64,000 nt of DNA from assembly GCA_902494875.1 (NCBI GenBank), contig CABUUO010000001.1, forward strand, positions 1 to 64,000, read 5' to 3'. The first letter of the stretch is position 1; every line of letters begins with the position of its first letter. The translations under genes were made by a program, and so were the position numbers. A model generated the notes under the pieces. The model was given only the letters and a program-made list of their open reading frames with translations, made no database searches and had not been told where the DNA came from. Below, piece by piece: positions 44,777 to 54,114 of the stretch. Source of the stretch: an uncultured Pseudomonadota bacterium. Lineage in GTDB: Bacteria; Pseudomonadota; Alphaproteobacteria; RF32; CAG-239.

Positions 44777-46099
44777 ATGCTTAAACTGAATGCCAAAAAA
44801 ATTGCCGAGATTGTTAACTCGGCTTCCAATGTGATTGATGCCGAAATTGAAAACGTTTCTTCTGACAGCAGGGACATCCGCAACGGCGATTTGTTTATTG
44901 CCATTAAAGGCGAGAAGTTTGACGGCCATGACTTTGTACCGGAGGTTATTAAAAACGGCGCGGTGGCCGCGATTGTTGAAAAACTGGTTCCCGATGTGCC
45001 GGCCATTCGTCAGATTGTGGTGCCGGATGCGCTGGAGGCTTACGGCAAAATCGGCGCATATGTCCGTTCGCAGTTTAAGGGAACGGTAATCGGCCTGACC
45101 GGCAGCGCCGGCAAAACCACAACCAAAGAGGAAATAAAGTTTATTCTCTCCAAATTTGCGCCGGTTTATGCCACTTCTGGCAATTTCAACAATAACGTGG
45201 GCGTACCCAGAACGCTTTGCAATCTGGATATGAACGCCCGATATGCGGTCATTGAAATGGGCATGAGTGCCAAAGGTGAGATTTCGCAGCTGGTCGGCTG
45301 GGTCAAGCCTGATATTGCCATCGTGACCAACGTTTATCCGATGCATATTGAATTTTTTCCTGATTTTGAAAGTATTGCAGAAGCCAAAGCCGAAATCTTT
45401 GAGGGGCTGAAGGATGGCGGAACCGCCGTTATCAATGCGGATACGAATTTTGCGGAGATATTGGAAAAACGGGCGCTGGAGCATGGCGCCAGAGTAGTCG
45501 AGTTTGGCAAAAACGTTCATCCCGATGTTCAGCTTGAGCTTTCTCAGGAGGGTGAACATCATTTGTATAATGCCTGGTGCGCGTTGAGCGTGGCCGAGGT
45601 TTTGGGACTGGACGTTCAGAAGGCGGCTTCGTATTTGAAAGACTTCGGCGCGTTGGACGGCCGCGGCAAACAGTGGAAGCTTAAATTTGCCAAAGGGGCT
45701 TATACGCTGATAGACGACAGCTATTCGGGACAGCCCGAAGCGATGAAACTGGCGGTCAGATCTTTGGGAAAAATGAAGACGTCCGGCCGCAAGATAGCAA
45801 TTTTGGGCAAGATGGCAGAATTGGGGGAAACTTCGGTTCAGCAGCATATTGAAGTCGGCAAGGTTGTTGCGCAGTCGGGAATTGACATCGTTGTCGGCGT
45901 CTGTCCCGAGATGAAAGACATGCTGGCGCAGCTCCCGGACGGAATGGAGCGGCATTATTTTGAAAATAAAGACGGTCTGCTCGAGTTTCTGCTAAATAAT
46001 TTGTTGCAAAATGACGATATTGTCCTTATAAAAGGAGCCAGATATTCTTCAAAATTGTATACGGTTGCCGAAGCTTTGATTAAACAGGGAAAGGAATAG
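44777..46099 (+). CDS. murF: MurF, UDP-MurNAc-tripeptide--D-Ala-D-Ala ligase
   Basis: 440 residues from the ATG at 44777 (AAAGGTG ahead). Upstream in-frame codons to 44744 are not needed. Mur ligase layout: an N-terminal UMAG-binding domain with [18 protein letters not shown], the ATP loop [15 protein letters not shown] (about 105), [12 protein letters not shown] and [10 protein letters not shown], and a C-terminal domain with [16 protein letters not shown]. It adds D-Ala-D-Ala to the peptidoglycan precursor. It lies outside any mur/fts cluster, with nrdR only 4 bp downstream, so either the division cluster is broken up or this is an extra copy. Confidence 0.92.
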   Translation: MLKLNAKKIAEIVNSASNVIDAEIENVSSDSRDIRNGDLFIAIKGEKFDGHDFVPEVIKNGAVAAIVEKLVPDVPAIRQIVVPDALEAYGKIGAYVRSQFKGTVIGLTGSAGKTTTKEEIKFILSKFAPVYATSGNFNNNVGVPRTLCNLDMNARYAVIEMGMSAKGEISQLVGWVKPDIAIVTNVYPMHIEFFPDFESIAEAKAEIFEGLKDGGTAVINADTNFAEILEKRALEHGARVVEFGKNVHPDVQLELSQEGEHHLYNAWCALSVAEVLGLDVQKAASYLKDFGALDGRGKQWKLKFAKGAYTLIDDSYSGQPEAMKLAVRSLGKMKTSGRKIAILGKMAELGETSVQQHIEVGKVVAQSGIDIVVGVCPEMKDMLAQLPDGMERHYFENKDGLLEFLLNNLLQNDDIVLIKGARYSSKLYTVAEALIKQGKE

Positions 46100-46103
46100 G
46101 CCG

Positions 46104-46586
46104 ATGAAATGTCCTTTTTGCGGCTGTGACGATACCGTCGTGAAAGATTCGCGTACGGCAGACGACAATACGGCAATCCGGCGGCGCCGCGAGTGTCCCG
46201 AGTGCGGATCGCGCTTTACGACTTTTGAGCGCGTGCAGCTCAGGGAACTGACCGTGGTGAAAAAAAACGGCGAGAAGACCATGTTTGACCGCGACAAGCT
46301 GGCCAGATCCATTCAGATTGCCGTGAGAAAACGTCCGGTGAATCCGGAGCGGGTTGAAAAAATCGTCAATTCCATTCAGCGGCGGCTGGAGAGTTCCGGC
46401 GAAGCGGAGATACCTTCGGCGGTTATCGGGCAATATGTCATGGATGCGCTTTCAACGCTGGATCATATTGCGTATATTCGTTTTGCTTCGGTTTACAAAG
46501 ATTTTCGCGAAGTGAAAGATTTTGAAGATTTTGTTGACACAATAGACAGGTTCGCCAAACCTAAACAGTCGGAAGACGAAGAATAA
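46104..46586 (+). CDS. nrdR: Transcriptional repressor NrdR
   Basis: 160 residues. An N-terminal zinc ribbon, [15 protein letters not shown] ... [13 protein letters not shown], joined to an ATP-cone domain ([20 protein letters not shown]). It senses ATP/dATP and represses ribonucleotide reductase genes. No nrd gene and no NrdR-box pair was noticed in this window. It lies 12 bp before nusB, an order common in Alphaproteobacteria. Confidence 0.96.
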   Translation: MKCPFCGCDDTVVKDSRTADDNTAIRRRRECPECGSRFTTFERVQLRELTVVKKNGEKTMFDRDKLARSIQIAVRKRPVNPERVEKIVNSIQRRLESSGEAEIPSAVIGQYVMDALSTLDHIAYIRFASVYKDFREVKDFEDFVDTIDRFAKPKQSEDEE

Positions 46587-46598
46587 AGGATTTAGAAA

Positions 46599-47081
46599 AT
46601 GGGAAAATTTGTTTCGGAAAAGATTAAGATGAAATCCGGCGCCCGTCTGGCCGCCGTGCAGGCGACTTATATGATTGAATACGGACAGCTTTCGGTTGAC
46701 GAGGTTATCAAGGACTTTATCAACGGCGAGGTCGGCCGTTACGTGATTGAGGACGAAGGAAATGACCGCGAGGAACTGGTTGAAATTTCGGAAATGGATA
46801 CCAACTATTTTGCAACATTGACCCGCGGCGTGCATGAGAAAAAAGAATATATGGAAAAATCTCTGGCACACTATCTGAAAGAAGGCTGGTCTTTTGAACG
46901 TTTTGACGGAACCCTGCGCGCGTTGCTTTTGTGCGCAACTTATGAATTAATCAATACGCTAGACGTTGATGCTAAAGTAATAATTCAAGAATATGTCGAT
47001 TTGGCCTATGCTTTCTTTTCCAAAAAAGAACCCAAGATGGTGAATGCGCTATTGGATCAGATAGCCAAAGAAGTCCGGTAA
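46599..47081 (+). CDS. nusB: Transcription antitermination factor NusB
   Basis: 160 residues, all-helical RNA-binding protein that works with NusE at boxA sites on rRNA messages. Family marks are KSGARLAAVQATYMIEYG at the N-terminus, LRALLLCATYELINTLDVDAKVIIQEYVDLAYAF in the second half (given as two neighbouring parts), and FSKKEPKMVNALLDQIAKE at the end. It follows nrdR and precedes def, with a 56-bp gap. Confidence 0.94.
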   Translation: MGKFVSEKIKMKSGARLAAVQATYMIEYGQLSVDEVIKDFINGEVGRYVIEDEGNDREELVEISEMDTNYFATLTRGVHEKKEYMEKSLAHYLKEGWSFERFDGTLRALLLCATYELINTLDVDAKVIIQEYVDLAYAFFSKKEPKMVNALLDQIAKEVR

Positions 47082-47137
47082 GGTACGGTGTTCGGAAAGC
47101 CGATACAATTTTTGTTATATTGATTTAAGAGAAAAAA

Positions 47138-47662
47138 ATGGCAGTATTAAAAGTATATGAATATCCGCATCCGATTTTGAAGAAGAAAGCTTCGGAAGTT
47201 GAAGCCGTTGACGACGAACTGCGCAAATTTCTGGACGATATGCTGGAGACTATGTATCATGCCGTGGGCGTGGGTTTGGCCGCGCCGCAGGTCGGCGTTT
47301 CCAAACGTATTGTGGTGATAGACATTTCGCATGATGACGAAGATAAGATGGATCCGCTGTATATGGTTAATCCGAAAATTGTCTGGAAGTCCGAGGAAAA
47401 GGTCTGCGGCGAGGAGGGATGTCTTTCGGTGCCGGAGCAAAAAGCGGAAGTGGAACGTTTTGCCGCGGTTAAGGTTGAATATCTGGATTATCACGGCAAC
47501 AAGCAGATCCTGGAGGCTGAAGACTTTCTGGCGATAGCGGTTCAGCATGAACTTGATCATCTGGACGGGATTTTATATATTGACCGTATCAGCCGTCTGA
47601 AACGCCAGATGCTGCTGAAAAAACTTCAGAAACTGCGTGAAGAAAAACACGAACGGGCCTAG
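47138..47662 (+). CDS. def: Peptide deformylase
   Basis: 174 residues. Removes the formyl group from nascent proteins. The three motifs are complete: GVGLAAPQVGVSKRIVV (I), EEGCLSVPEQK (II, metal cysteine) and IAVQHELDHLDGILYID (III, HExxH). In front of fmt, which makes the formylated initiator tRNA, the usual operon. The C-terminal basic helix ends KKLQKLREEKHERA, likely to contact the ribosome. Confidence 0.97.
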   Translation: MAVLKVYEYPHPILKKKASEVEAVDDELRKFLDDMLETMYHAVGVGLAAPQVGVSKRIVVIDISHDDEDKMDPLYMVNPKIVWKSEEKVCGEEGCLSVPEQKAEVERFAAVKVEYLDYHGNKQILEAEDFLAIAVQHELDHLDGILYIDRISRLKRQMLLKKLQKLREEKHERA

Positions 47663-47690
47663 TCCTGCTGAAAACATCTGAGAGGTTTTT

Positions 47691-48608
47691 ATGAAAGTCG
47701 TATTTATGGGAACGCCAGATTTTGCGGTTCCGGTTCTAGAAAGTCTGGTTAAAGAGCATGAAGTGGTTTGCGTTTATACTCGGGCGCCCAAAGAAGCCGG
47801 ACGCGGCCACAAGGAGACCAAGACGCCGGTTCATCTTAAGGCCGAAGCGCTTGGAATCGAGGTGCGCACGCCCAAAACGCTGCGGAATGAAGACGAGCAG
47901 AAAAAGCTTAAGGCTCTGAATGCCGATGCGGCGGTGGTTGCCGCTTATGGTTTGATTTTGCCCAAAGCTGTTTTAGAGGCTTTTCCCAAAGGCTGTTTCA
48001 ATACGCATGCGTCCCTGCTGCCGCGGTGGCGGGGAGCGGCGCCGATACAACGCGCCATTGAAGCGGGGGACGAAAAGTCCGGCGTAACCATTATGCAAAT
48101 GGACGAAGGGCTTGATACGGGCGACATGCTGCTCAAGGGTGAAACGCCCATAACGCCGGAAACGACCGGCGGAATGCTGCATGACGCCTTATCGGAACTC
48201 GGTGCGCGGCTGATGGCGGAAACTTTGCGCAGCCTTGGGCAAATTAAACCCGAAAAACAGCCCGAAGACGGCGCTTGTTATGCGGCAAAGCTTGAGAAAG
48301 AAGAATCTCATTTGGACTTTACGCGGCCGGCGTCTGAACTTGAGCGTAAAATCAGGGCCTTTAATCCGTTTCCGGGCACTTATTTTGAATATAAGGGCGA
48401 GCGTTTTAAGGTCTGGGAGGCGGAGGCGCTTGACGCTGTGCACGGTTATGCCCCGGCGACGGTTATTCCCAATGACTGCGGTTTGATTATTTCCTGCGGC
48501 GAAGGAATGCTGCTGATTACAAAAATCCAGCGGCAGGGAAAGAAGCCGATGGCAACCGAAGAGCTGCTACGCGGTTTTGATTTTGAAGCGGACACTATGG
48601 TTGCCTGA
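47691..48608 (+). CDS. fmt: Methionyl-tRNA formyltransferase
   Basis: 305 residues. The catalytic domain begins MKVVFMGTPDFAVPVLESL and has HASLLPRWRGAAPIQRAI with the active-site histidine region, then the GVTIMQMDEGLDTGDML segment with the catalytic aspartate. The C-terminal domain (about 205-305) binds tRNA. It transfers formyl from 10-formyl-THF to initiator Met-tRNA. Ends at a bidirectional terminator 18 bp downstream. Confidence 0.96.
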   Translation: MKVVFMGTPDFAVPVLESLVKEHEVVCVYTRAPKEAGRGHKETKTPVHLKAEALGIEVRTPKTLRNEDEQKKLKALNADAAVVAAYGLILPKAVLEAFPKGCFNTHASLLPRWRGAAPIQRAIEAGDEKSGVTIMQMDEGLDTGDMLLKGETPITPETTGGMLHDALSELGARLMAETLRSLGQIKPEKQPEDGACYAAKLEKEESHLDFTRPASELERKIRAFNPFPGTYFEYKGERFKVWEAEALDAVHGYAPATVIPNDCGLIISCGEGMLLITKIQRQGKKPMATEELLRGFDFEADTMVA

Positions 48609-48625
48609 TTGTTCGGGCAAGATGA

Positions 48626-48653
48626 AAAAAAGCCTCTCTTTTGAGAGGCTTTT
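48626..48653. terminator. Bidirectional terminator
   Basis: AAAAGCCTCTC / GAGAGGCTTTT with a TTTT loop, between fmt (+) and the protease gene (-). Confidence 0.9.
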
Positions 48654-48656
48654 GTT

Positions 48657-51608
48657 TTAGTTCAGCGGCGCGCCGAAACCAATCATCAATTGATAATCAG
48701 GGTCGATGTTCCGGTTGTCCGGATTGAGGCGGGTGGTGAATTCGGCCCGGAACCATTTTTCATCTTCAGTCTCGTGCGTATAGTAAAGGCCAAGGTCAAA
48801 CTCTTTGGCTTCGGGTTCCATCGAGAGGCTGTATTTTTCCCGGTAAACCTTGTCTTCGTGCGGGTCGCGTCCGACCGGAACGTCCATCAGCATATTGCCG
48901 TTGGTGACGGACAGCGGGGACGAAGCCAAAAAGCCGATCTGCGCCTGTTCATCAAGTTTGTAGGCAACGTCCAAGGCAATGCTTTCGCTTTCAAGTTCGG
49001 ACATACTGATCAGGCTGTCTTTGGCGCTGTCTGATTTTGAGCGGCCCTGATAATAAGCGGCGGTAACGGACAGATTTTCGGACGGCGTGACTTTGACTTC
49101 CAAACCGGCATAAGTCGTGAGACTGTTGTCTGTGGTCAGGGCGCCGCTGCCTTTCATACCGAGCACGGAACCGTCTTCCTGCAGAAAACCGCTTTTCAGT
49201 CCGAAAGTTACCAGAGACGACGGAGAATAATTAAAGCTGTAATCCAGAGCATTGAAACGATTGTCGTTTTGAACGCTCAGGCGATAGTCGTCATTGTAAA
49301 AACCGTTTTTACCGGAATAAACGGCAACGTTGAAATTTAATTTGCTGTTAAACGCGTATTCCGATTTAATGCCGACGGCGTCGTTCATGTTCAGGAACGG
49401 GTTGGCCGTGGTTTTGGAGAAATAGTCTCCGTGTTTGTAAAGCGTGTTTTCGGTGTAGAAAAAGCCCATAGAACTTTGATTGGAGATATGATAGTCAAAT
49501 TCCATCGATCCCAGCAGCATATTGTTTTCCGAAGGGTCGGAAACACGGTCGGAAAAAGACATTGAAACATTGTCGTTCAGGGCAATTTTGCGGACAGCCT
49601 TATGATTCATAAAATGTTTCATATTGTTTTTGAGGGTATCTTTGTTTTCGGCAACCTTGAACATATTGGCGGTTTTTACCGGGTAAGCGCGGGCATATTT
49701 GTCCAGAATGATGATGTTTTCCGGCAGCTTGTCCATAACCGCGCCCATGTTGTAGGGCAGGGTAACCCTTGTTCCGTTGAAGGCCAGCAACGATGACGAG
49801 GCGGTGTCGCCGGCCGGAATGCTGATGTCGCCGACAGGGTTGGTGGCGGCGTCGAGATTGAGCAGTCCGTGACCGTATTTGTTGGAATCGCCAAGATCCG
49901 TCGCGGTGGCAAAAATGATGTCGACGGCCTGTTGCGGAGTCAGATGCGGAAAGGCATTCAGCAAGAGGTTGACGCTGCCGGTAACAACCGGAGCGGCCAT
50001 GGAGGTGCCCATCATATCGCCGTAACCGTCAATCATAGTCGAGTAAATCGGGTTGTCGGAGGAACCTCCGGGAGCGGCAATGCACCAGCCTTTGGTGCTG
50101 CCGCAGGCGTTGGAGTATGACGCAAGCTGATTGTTCTCGTCAACGGAAACGACGTTGATGAACAAGCCGTTTGCTTCCGCCACCAGGTTGGGAATGCCCG
50201 ACAGTGCCTGAGAGTCGCTGTAACTTTCGTTGCCGGCGGCAACGACCATAACGATGTTTTTGCTGAACAGGTTTATCATGTCCTGGGTGTTGAAGAGCGC
50301 GTCAATGCCCTGAATGTCGGCAACGTTGCCCGCGTTCATGGAAGCGTTTGCATCGTAGCCGAAACTCATATTGACGACGCTGACGCCTTTGTCGGCAATT
50401 TCAGACCAAGGGGTGCCGATTGAAAAACCGCCGATTTTGTCATAAATAACCGGAATGATTTCCGCCTGGGTTATACCCTGCATCGGCGGGTTGTCGGTAC
50501 TGTCGATGGAACCGACATAGTCCGGGTTGGCGGCAATAATGCCGGTTACATGGGTACCGTGACTTTCGCCATTGTGGCCGTCTTCGGCGTCATGCGGCGA
50601 GGTATCGGTTTTGTTCCAGACATAGCCGTTTTTATAGCTGGCGGTATATTCGTTCCAGGTTTCTTCATCAATGGTTCCCATTGTATAGCTGGTGGTGTCA
50701 TTGCGGAAGATAAGATTGCCGTTTTCTCTTAAATAACAATTGGAGGTGTTTGCAGAAGAGCAGGGGCCATAGTCAAAGTTAAGACCCTGTTTGATGATGT
50801 TGACACCGTCTTTGCCTTTGAAAGCTTCGTGGGTTGACATAATGCCGTTGTCAATGACGGCTATTTTGTTTTTTTCGGCAGTGATGGCTTTACTGCCGTC
50901 GGTGATGTCGGTAATCCGCTGATTGTTTTCATCAAGCAGGTAGCCTTCGCTGTCGCGGCGAATCTTGTAGCCGTTATAGCCGCGGGCATAGGCGTTGTTG
51001 GCGTTAATCTGGGAAAGGAAGCCGCCGGCCTCATATGACGCGGTTTTGAAGGCTTCGGGATCTTTGTCGTCCGGCGCAGAATAAACGACGTTGGTCGGAA
51101 TCTCGGGATCGGGAAGCGGGGCTCCGGGCGTGTAGCCGTCATCGCCGCCGCTGCCTCCGCCGCCGGCAATGCCGATGGCGGCACCGGCCGCAACGGCCGT
51201 CAGAGTTATGCCGGTTCTGACACCGCGGGTAAAGAACTCTTTTTTCTCGGGCGGATATAAATAAGCATAACGGTTGTTTTTAGGCAGGTTTTTGAAAAAG
51301 GCCTGTTTGTAGCGTTTGCTCATGCGGCGCAGACAGGCGGGATCCGGGTCGGCCTGCAAAGCCGTAAGCAGTTCGTAGCCTTCGTAATCCTGCTGATAAA
51401 CCGTGTGGCAGAGCGAGTTGATGCCGTTGGAATCCGGCGCATCTATCCAGACGCCGTTAGACATGGCGTTTTGCAGGCCGCGTACGTCACGGGCTTTCAT
51501 AAAACCGTAGATGATGCGGAATTCATAGGAGTGTTGCTGAGCCTGAACCTGTCCGGCAGTGAGCAGACAGAACAAGAAAAACATTATAAAGCGGCAGATT
51601 TTATTCAT
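48657..51608 (-). CDS. Subtilisin-family (S8) protease with autotransporter-like barrel
   Basis: 983 residues from the ATG at 51608 (GGAAAA ahead; a TTG at 51620 is an alternative). Order: a signal peptide ending GQVQA; an ankyrin-like helical region (about 30-90, KARDVRGLQNAMSNGVWIDAP); a hydrophobic segment and glycine run GIAGGGGSGG (about 130-156); then an S8 protease domain with catalytic D253 (IAVIDNGI), H350 (GESHGTHVTGI) and S536 (MMGTSMAAPVVTG). The last 300 residues show alternating strands, YHISNQSSMGFFYTENTL and the like, and resemble an outer membrane barrel. Probably a type V secreted surface protease. It ends ...YQLMIGFGAPLN, without a clear C-terminal aromatic. Confidence 0.88.
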   Translation of the reverse strand: MNKICRFIMFFLFCLLTAGQVQAQQHSYEFRIIYGFMKARDVRGLQNAMSNGVWIDAPDSNGINSLCHTVYQQDYEGYELLTALQADPDPACLRRMSKRYKQAFFKNLPKNNRYAYLYPPEKKEFFTRGVRTGITLTAVAAGAAIGIAGGGGSGGDDGYTPGAPLPDPEIPTNVVYSAPDDKDPEAFKTASYEAGGFLSQINANNAYARGYNGYKIRRDSEGYLLDENNQRITDITDGSKAITAEKNKIAVIDNGIMSTHEAFKGKDGVNIIKQGLNFDYGPCSSANTSNCYLRENGNLIFRNDTTSYTMGTIDEETWNEYTASYKNGYVWNKTDTSPHDAEDGHNGESHGTHVTGIIAANPDYVGSIDSTDNPPMQGITQAEIIPVIYDKIGGFSIGTPWSEIADKGVSVVNMSFGYDANASMNAGNVADIQGIDALFNTQDMINLFSKNIVMVVAAGNESYSDSQALSGIPNLVAEANGLFINVVSVDENNQLASYSNACGSTKGWCIAAPGGSSDNPIYSTMIDGYGDMMGTSMAAPVVTGSVNLLLNAFPHLTPQQAVDIIFATATDLGDSNKYGHGLLNLDAATNPVGDISIPAGDTASSSLLAFNGTRVTLPYNMGAVMDKLPENIIILDKYARAYPVKTANMFKVAENKDTLKNNMKHFMNHKAVRKIALNDNVSMSFSDRVSDPSENNMLLGSMEFDYHISNQSSMGFFYTENTLYKHGDYFSKTTANPFLNMNDAVGIKSEYAFNSKLNFNVAVYSGKNGFYNDDYRLSVQNDNRFNALDYSFNYSPSSLVTFGLKSGFLQEDGSVLGMKGSGALTTDNSLTTYAGLEVKVTPSENLSVTAAYYQGRSKSDSAKDSLISMSELESESIALDVAYKLDEQAQIGFLASSPLSVTNGNMLMDVPVGRDPHEDKVYREKYSLSMEPEAKEFDLGLYYTHETEDEKWFRAEFTTRLNPDNRNIDPDYQLMIGFGAPLN

Positions 51609-51640
51609 TGTATTTTCCAACAGATTAATCGGTTAGGACA

Positions 51641-51669
51641 ATTAGACACAATTGATAAGAGGTTGACAA
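51641..51669 (-). promoter_or_regulatory. Probable promoter of the S8 protease gene
   Basis: Minus strand: TTGTCA (51669-51664), 17-bp spacer, TCTAAT (51646-51641). A leader of about 25-35 bases precedes the ATG at 51608. Confidence 0.5.
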
Positions 51670-51746
51670 TGAGAAGAAGTTAATTATTAACAGAAAGTTA
51701 ATTTTGTAACGGGCGGGATTTTTTGTGGCTAGATTCAGATTCCGAC

Positions 51747-51774
51747 TTGAGCTTAATTATTATGAAATTATACT
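51747..51774 (+). promoter_or_regulatory. Probable promoter of glmM
   Basis: TTGAGC, 16-bp spacer, TATACT, ending 33 bp before the glmM ATG. Confidence 0.6.
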
Positions 51775-51807
51775 GAAAAACAGTTTTAACTTTTTGAGGA
51801 AATTACC

Positions 51808-53151
51808 ATGGCTAACAAACTTTTCGGAACGGACGGCGTACGCGGCGTGGCAAACGTTTATCCCATGACGGCGGATTTTGCAATGAAACTGGCGATGGCT
51901 GCCGGCGAACTGGTTTGTAACGGGAAGAAAAAAGCCGCTATCGGCCGCGATACCCGCGTTTCGGGAGAAATGCTGGAGGCCGCCTTGGCCGCAGGTTTTA
52001 CCGCCGCAGGCGTGGATGTGGTGCGTCTGGGCGTTTTGCCGACCCCGGCAGTAACGACGCTGACGCCGGATCTCGGCGTTGACATGGCCGTGATGATTAC
52101 GGCTTCTCATAATCCTTATTATGACAACGGCATCAAGCTGGTTGCCGCCGACGGCAATAAGTTTTCGGATGAAATGACCGCTGCGCTGGAGGAGAAAATC
52201 AGCCGGGGCGATTTTGCGCTTAGTCCGGAAAAAATAGGCCGTATCAGCGAAGATGTTTCCGCGGTTGAAAAATATATTGAAGTTGCCAAGTCGACGGCTC
52301 CGTCCGGGCAGCCGCTCAGCGGGCTTAAAGTGGTTTTGGACTGTGCCAACGGCGTGTTTTCGGCAATAATGCCCGAAGTTTACCGCGAGCTTGGCGCGGA
52401 AGTTATATCCATGTCCTGTGAACCTGACGGGACAAATATCAATAAGGACTGCGGTTCCATGCATCCGCAGAAGATGATGGCCAAGGTGGTTGAGAGCGGC
52501 GCCGATTTAGGCATTGCCGTTGACGGCGACGGCGATCGCATTATTGTCTGCGACGAGAAAGGACAAAAGGTTAACAGTGAGCAGGTCATCGGTTTTCTGG
52601 CGGAGTATTTGGAGCAGAAAGGCGAACTGAAAGGCCGCGCTGTCGTTTCGACCGTGTTGTCCAATACGGCGCTGGAACGCTTTGTCCGGTCCAAAGGGCT
52701 GCCTTATTACAGCACTCCGGTCGGAGAACGCCATGTGGTGGCCAAAATGAAAGAAGTTAACGGTGCCGTCGGCGGCGAGGAGTCAGGTCATGTGGTGGCA
52801 ATGGACTATTGCAAGTCGGGCGATGCGCTGGTGGTGTCGCTGATATTGAGTCAGGGGGTGTTGCAGAGCGGACGGAAAATGAGCGAAATTTTTCCGTTGT
52901 TTGCCTTTGATCCGTTTGAATTTGTCAATCCCCGTTTCGAAAGCCGCGAACAGGTTAAGGAACTGGTTAAAAACGAGGCTTTTGTACAACTGGTTGAAGA
53001 ATGTAAAAAAGAAATCGGCGACGAAGGACGGGTGGTTATTCATCCTTCGGGAACGGAACCTCTGATCAGGGTCTGGGTCAGCGGCAAGGATGCGGCTCTG
53101 GTAAAAAAACTGAGCGCAAAACTGGTGGCCAAGCTGGAGGAATTGAAATAG
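51808..53151 (+). CDS. glmM: Phosphoglucosamine mutase
   Basis: 447 residues; interconverts glucosamine-6-phosphate and glucosamine-1-phosphate for UDP-GlcNAc synthesis, which feeds peptidoglycan and lipid A (LpxA substrate). It starts with KLFGTDGVRGVAN and has the phosphoserine loop ITASHNPYYDNGIK (Ser in ASHNP), the metal motif DGDGDRIIVCD, and the C-terminal phosphate site IHPSGTEPLIRVWV. Length is normal. Monocistronic by its own promoter. Three small genes follow after a 102-bp gap. Confidence 0.97.
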   Translation: MANKLFGTDGVRGVANVYPMTADFAMKLAMAAGELVCNGKKKAAIGRDTRVSGEMLEAALAAGFTAAGVDVVRLGVLPTPAVTTLTPDLGVDMAVMITASHNPYYDNGIKLVAADGNKFSDEMTAALEEKISRGDFALSPEKIGRISEDVSAVEKYIEVAKSTAPSGQPLSGLKVVLDCANGVFSAIMPEVYRELGAEVISMSCEPDGTNINKDCGSMHPQKMMAKVVESGADLGIAVDGDGDRIIVCDEKGQKVNSEQVIGFLAEYLEQKGELKGRAVVSTVLSNTALERFVRSKGLPYYSTPVGERHVVAKMKEVNGAVGGEESGHVVAMDYCKSGDALVVSLILSQGVLQSGRKMSEIFPLFAFDPFEFVNPRFESREQVKELVKNEAFVQLVEECKKEIGDEGRVVIHPSGTEPLIRVWVSGKDAALVKKLSAKLVAKLEELK

Positions 53152-53253
53152 TTTTTGGCAAGCCATTGGAAACGCTTAAACTTTTATTTACTTTCCGGGC
53201 ATATACTGACCAACATCAGGTTAGTCTGATGTCAGGAACAGGAGGACACAGAG

Positions 53254-53472
53254 ATGATCAACGATATAAGAACGGCTGATTTGGACTGGCACCGCGAAAA
53301 GGTTGTTGCGGCACCGCTGCGAGGAAACCGGGTACTGGTCAGTTATGCGATTAACAAAAACGAAGCCTACGGCATGGTGCGCAATATGTCTAAGAGCCGC
53401 TGCGTATGGCCGACTTCTCTGATGAGTACCGACTCCAAATATTTGAGCCGCCGGATTCAGGCAAAGGCATAA
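53254..53472 (+). CDS. Small basic protein of unknown function
   Basis: 72 residues, basic, with no membrane segment or recognised motif. The start is well supported by ACAGGAGGAC about 9 bp ahead. RGNRVLVSYAINKNEAYGMVRN suggests a short beta-rich core. It is followed after 4 bp by a small membrane protein gene, so the two probably form one unit. Cysteine occurs once (SRCVWP). Confidence 0.65.
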   Translation: MINDIRTADLDWHREKVVAAPLRGNRVLVSYAINKNEAYGMVRNMSKSRCVWPTSLMSTDSKYLSRRIQAKA

Positions 53473-53476
53473 GACA

Positions 53477-53797
53477 ATGATTAAAGGTATTTTAGCGCTG
53501 TTTCGCAGCGGCATTATTTTGGATCCGTTTGTTTTGTTCGGCGTTTTGAGCGGTTTGGTTTTTGCCATGAGTCCCAATAAGGAAATGGTTGAACAAATCT
53601 TGAGCCAGAACAGTTTTTATTTGCTCATTTTGCTGCTGGGCGCTTTATATAACTTTTTTGTAAAAAGAGTTTATAAGGACGACGGTGACACGGTCGATTA
53701 TCTGAGAGTAGGCTGGAATACGCTGATGTCTTTGGTAAAATATGTTTTATCATGCGCTTTTGCAATGATGTTTGTTTTAATGGTCTTCAGCTTCTAA
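53477..53797 (+). CDS. Small integral membrane protein of unknown function
   Basis: 106 residues with about three membrane helices (about 14-32, 46-65, 80-105) and a short charged loop VKRVYKDDGDTVDYLRVGW between the last two. No family recognised. The gene is 4 bp after the small basic protein and overlaps the convergent motility-like gene by 4 bp at its end. Confidence 0.65.
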   Translation: MIKGILALFRSGIILDPFVLFGVLSGLVFAMSPNKEMVEQILSQNSFYLLILLLGALYNFFVKRVYKDDGDTVDYLRVGWNTLMSLVKYVLSCAFAMMFVLMVFSF

Positions 53798-53976
53798 ATA
53801 CTAATATCCAAATTTTGTCCCAGATTTTCCGAGACGGGAACGCTGCGTTCGCTGCCACTGTTCAGCAAAATGTCGACAGCTTGTTTCTGCATATTTATGT
53901 CGGTTTTTATGACCGACATCTGCATCTGTTGAATGGCCAGAGCATAAGAACTTAAAGCGCCTAAGGTCGAAGACAT
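53794..53976 (-). CDS. YjfB-like putative motility protein
   Basis: 60 residues, mostly helical. The stretch ALAIQQMQMSVIKTDINMQK followed by QAVDILLNS has the Q- and M-rich heptad pattern of the YjfB/putative motility family found near flagellar genes in other bacteria. No flagellar gene is in this window, so a role in motility is not supported by context. An AGGGAGAAAA ribosome binding site precedes the ATG. Confidence 0.65.
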   Translation of the reverse strand: MSSTLGALSSYALAIQQMQMSVIKTDINMQKQAVDILLNSGSERSVPVSENLGQNLDISI

Positions 53977-54067
53977 TGTTTTTTCTCCCTGTTAATATCT
54001 TATATCTTAGCACAAAAACGTTTAACAAACAATTACCGGGCATATATTCGGAGCGTTTTAATCATTG

Positions 54068-54098
54068 CAAAAAAAAGAGGCTCCGGAGAGCCTCTTTT
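54068..54098 (-). terminator. Terminator of the first transporter gene
   Basis: AAAAGAGGCTC / GAGCCTCTTTT perfect stem with a 4-base loop and a long T run on the minus strand. Confidence 0.88.
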
Positions 54099-54114
54099 AA
54101 TCTGATATAAACGG

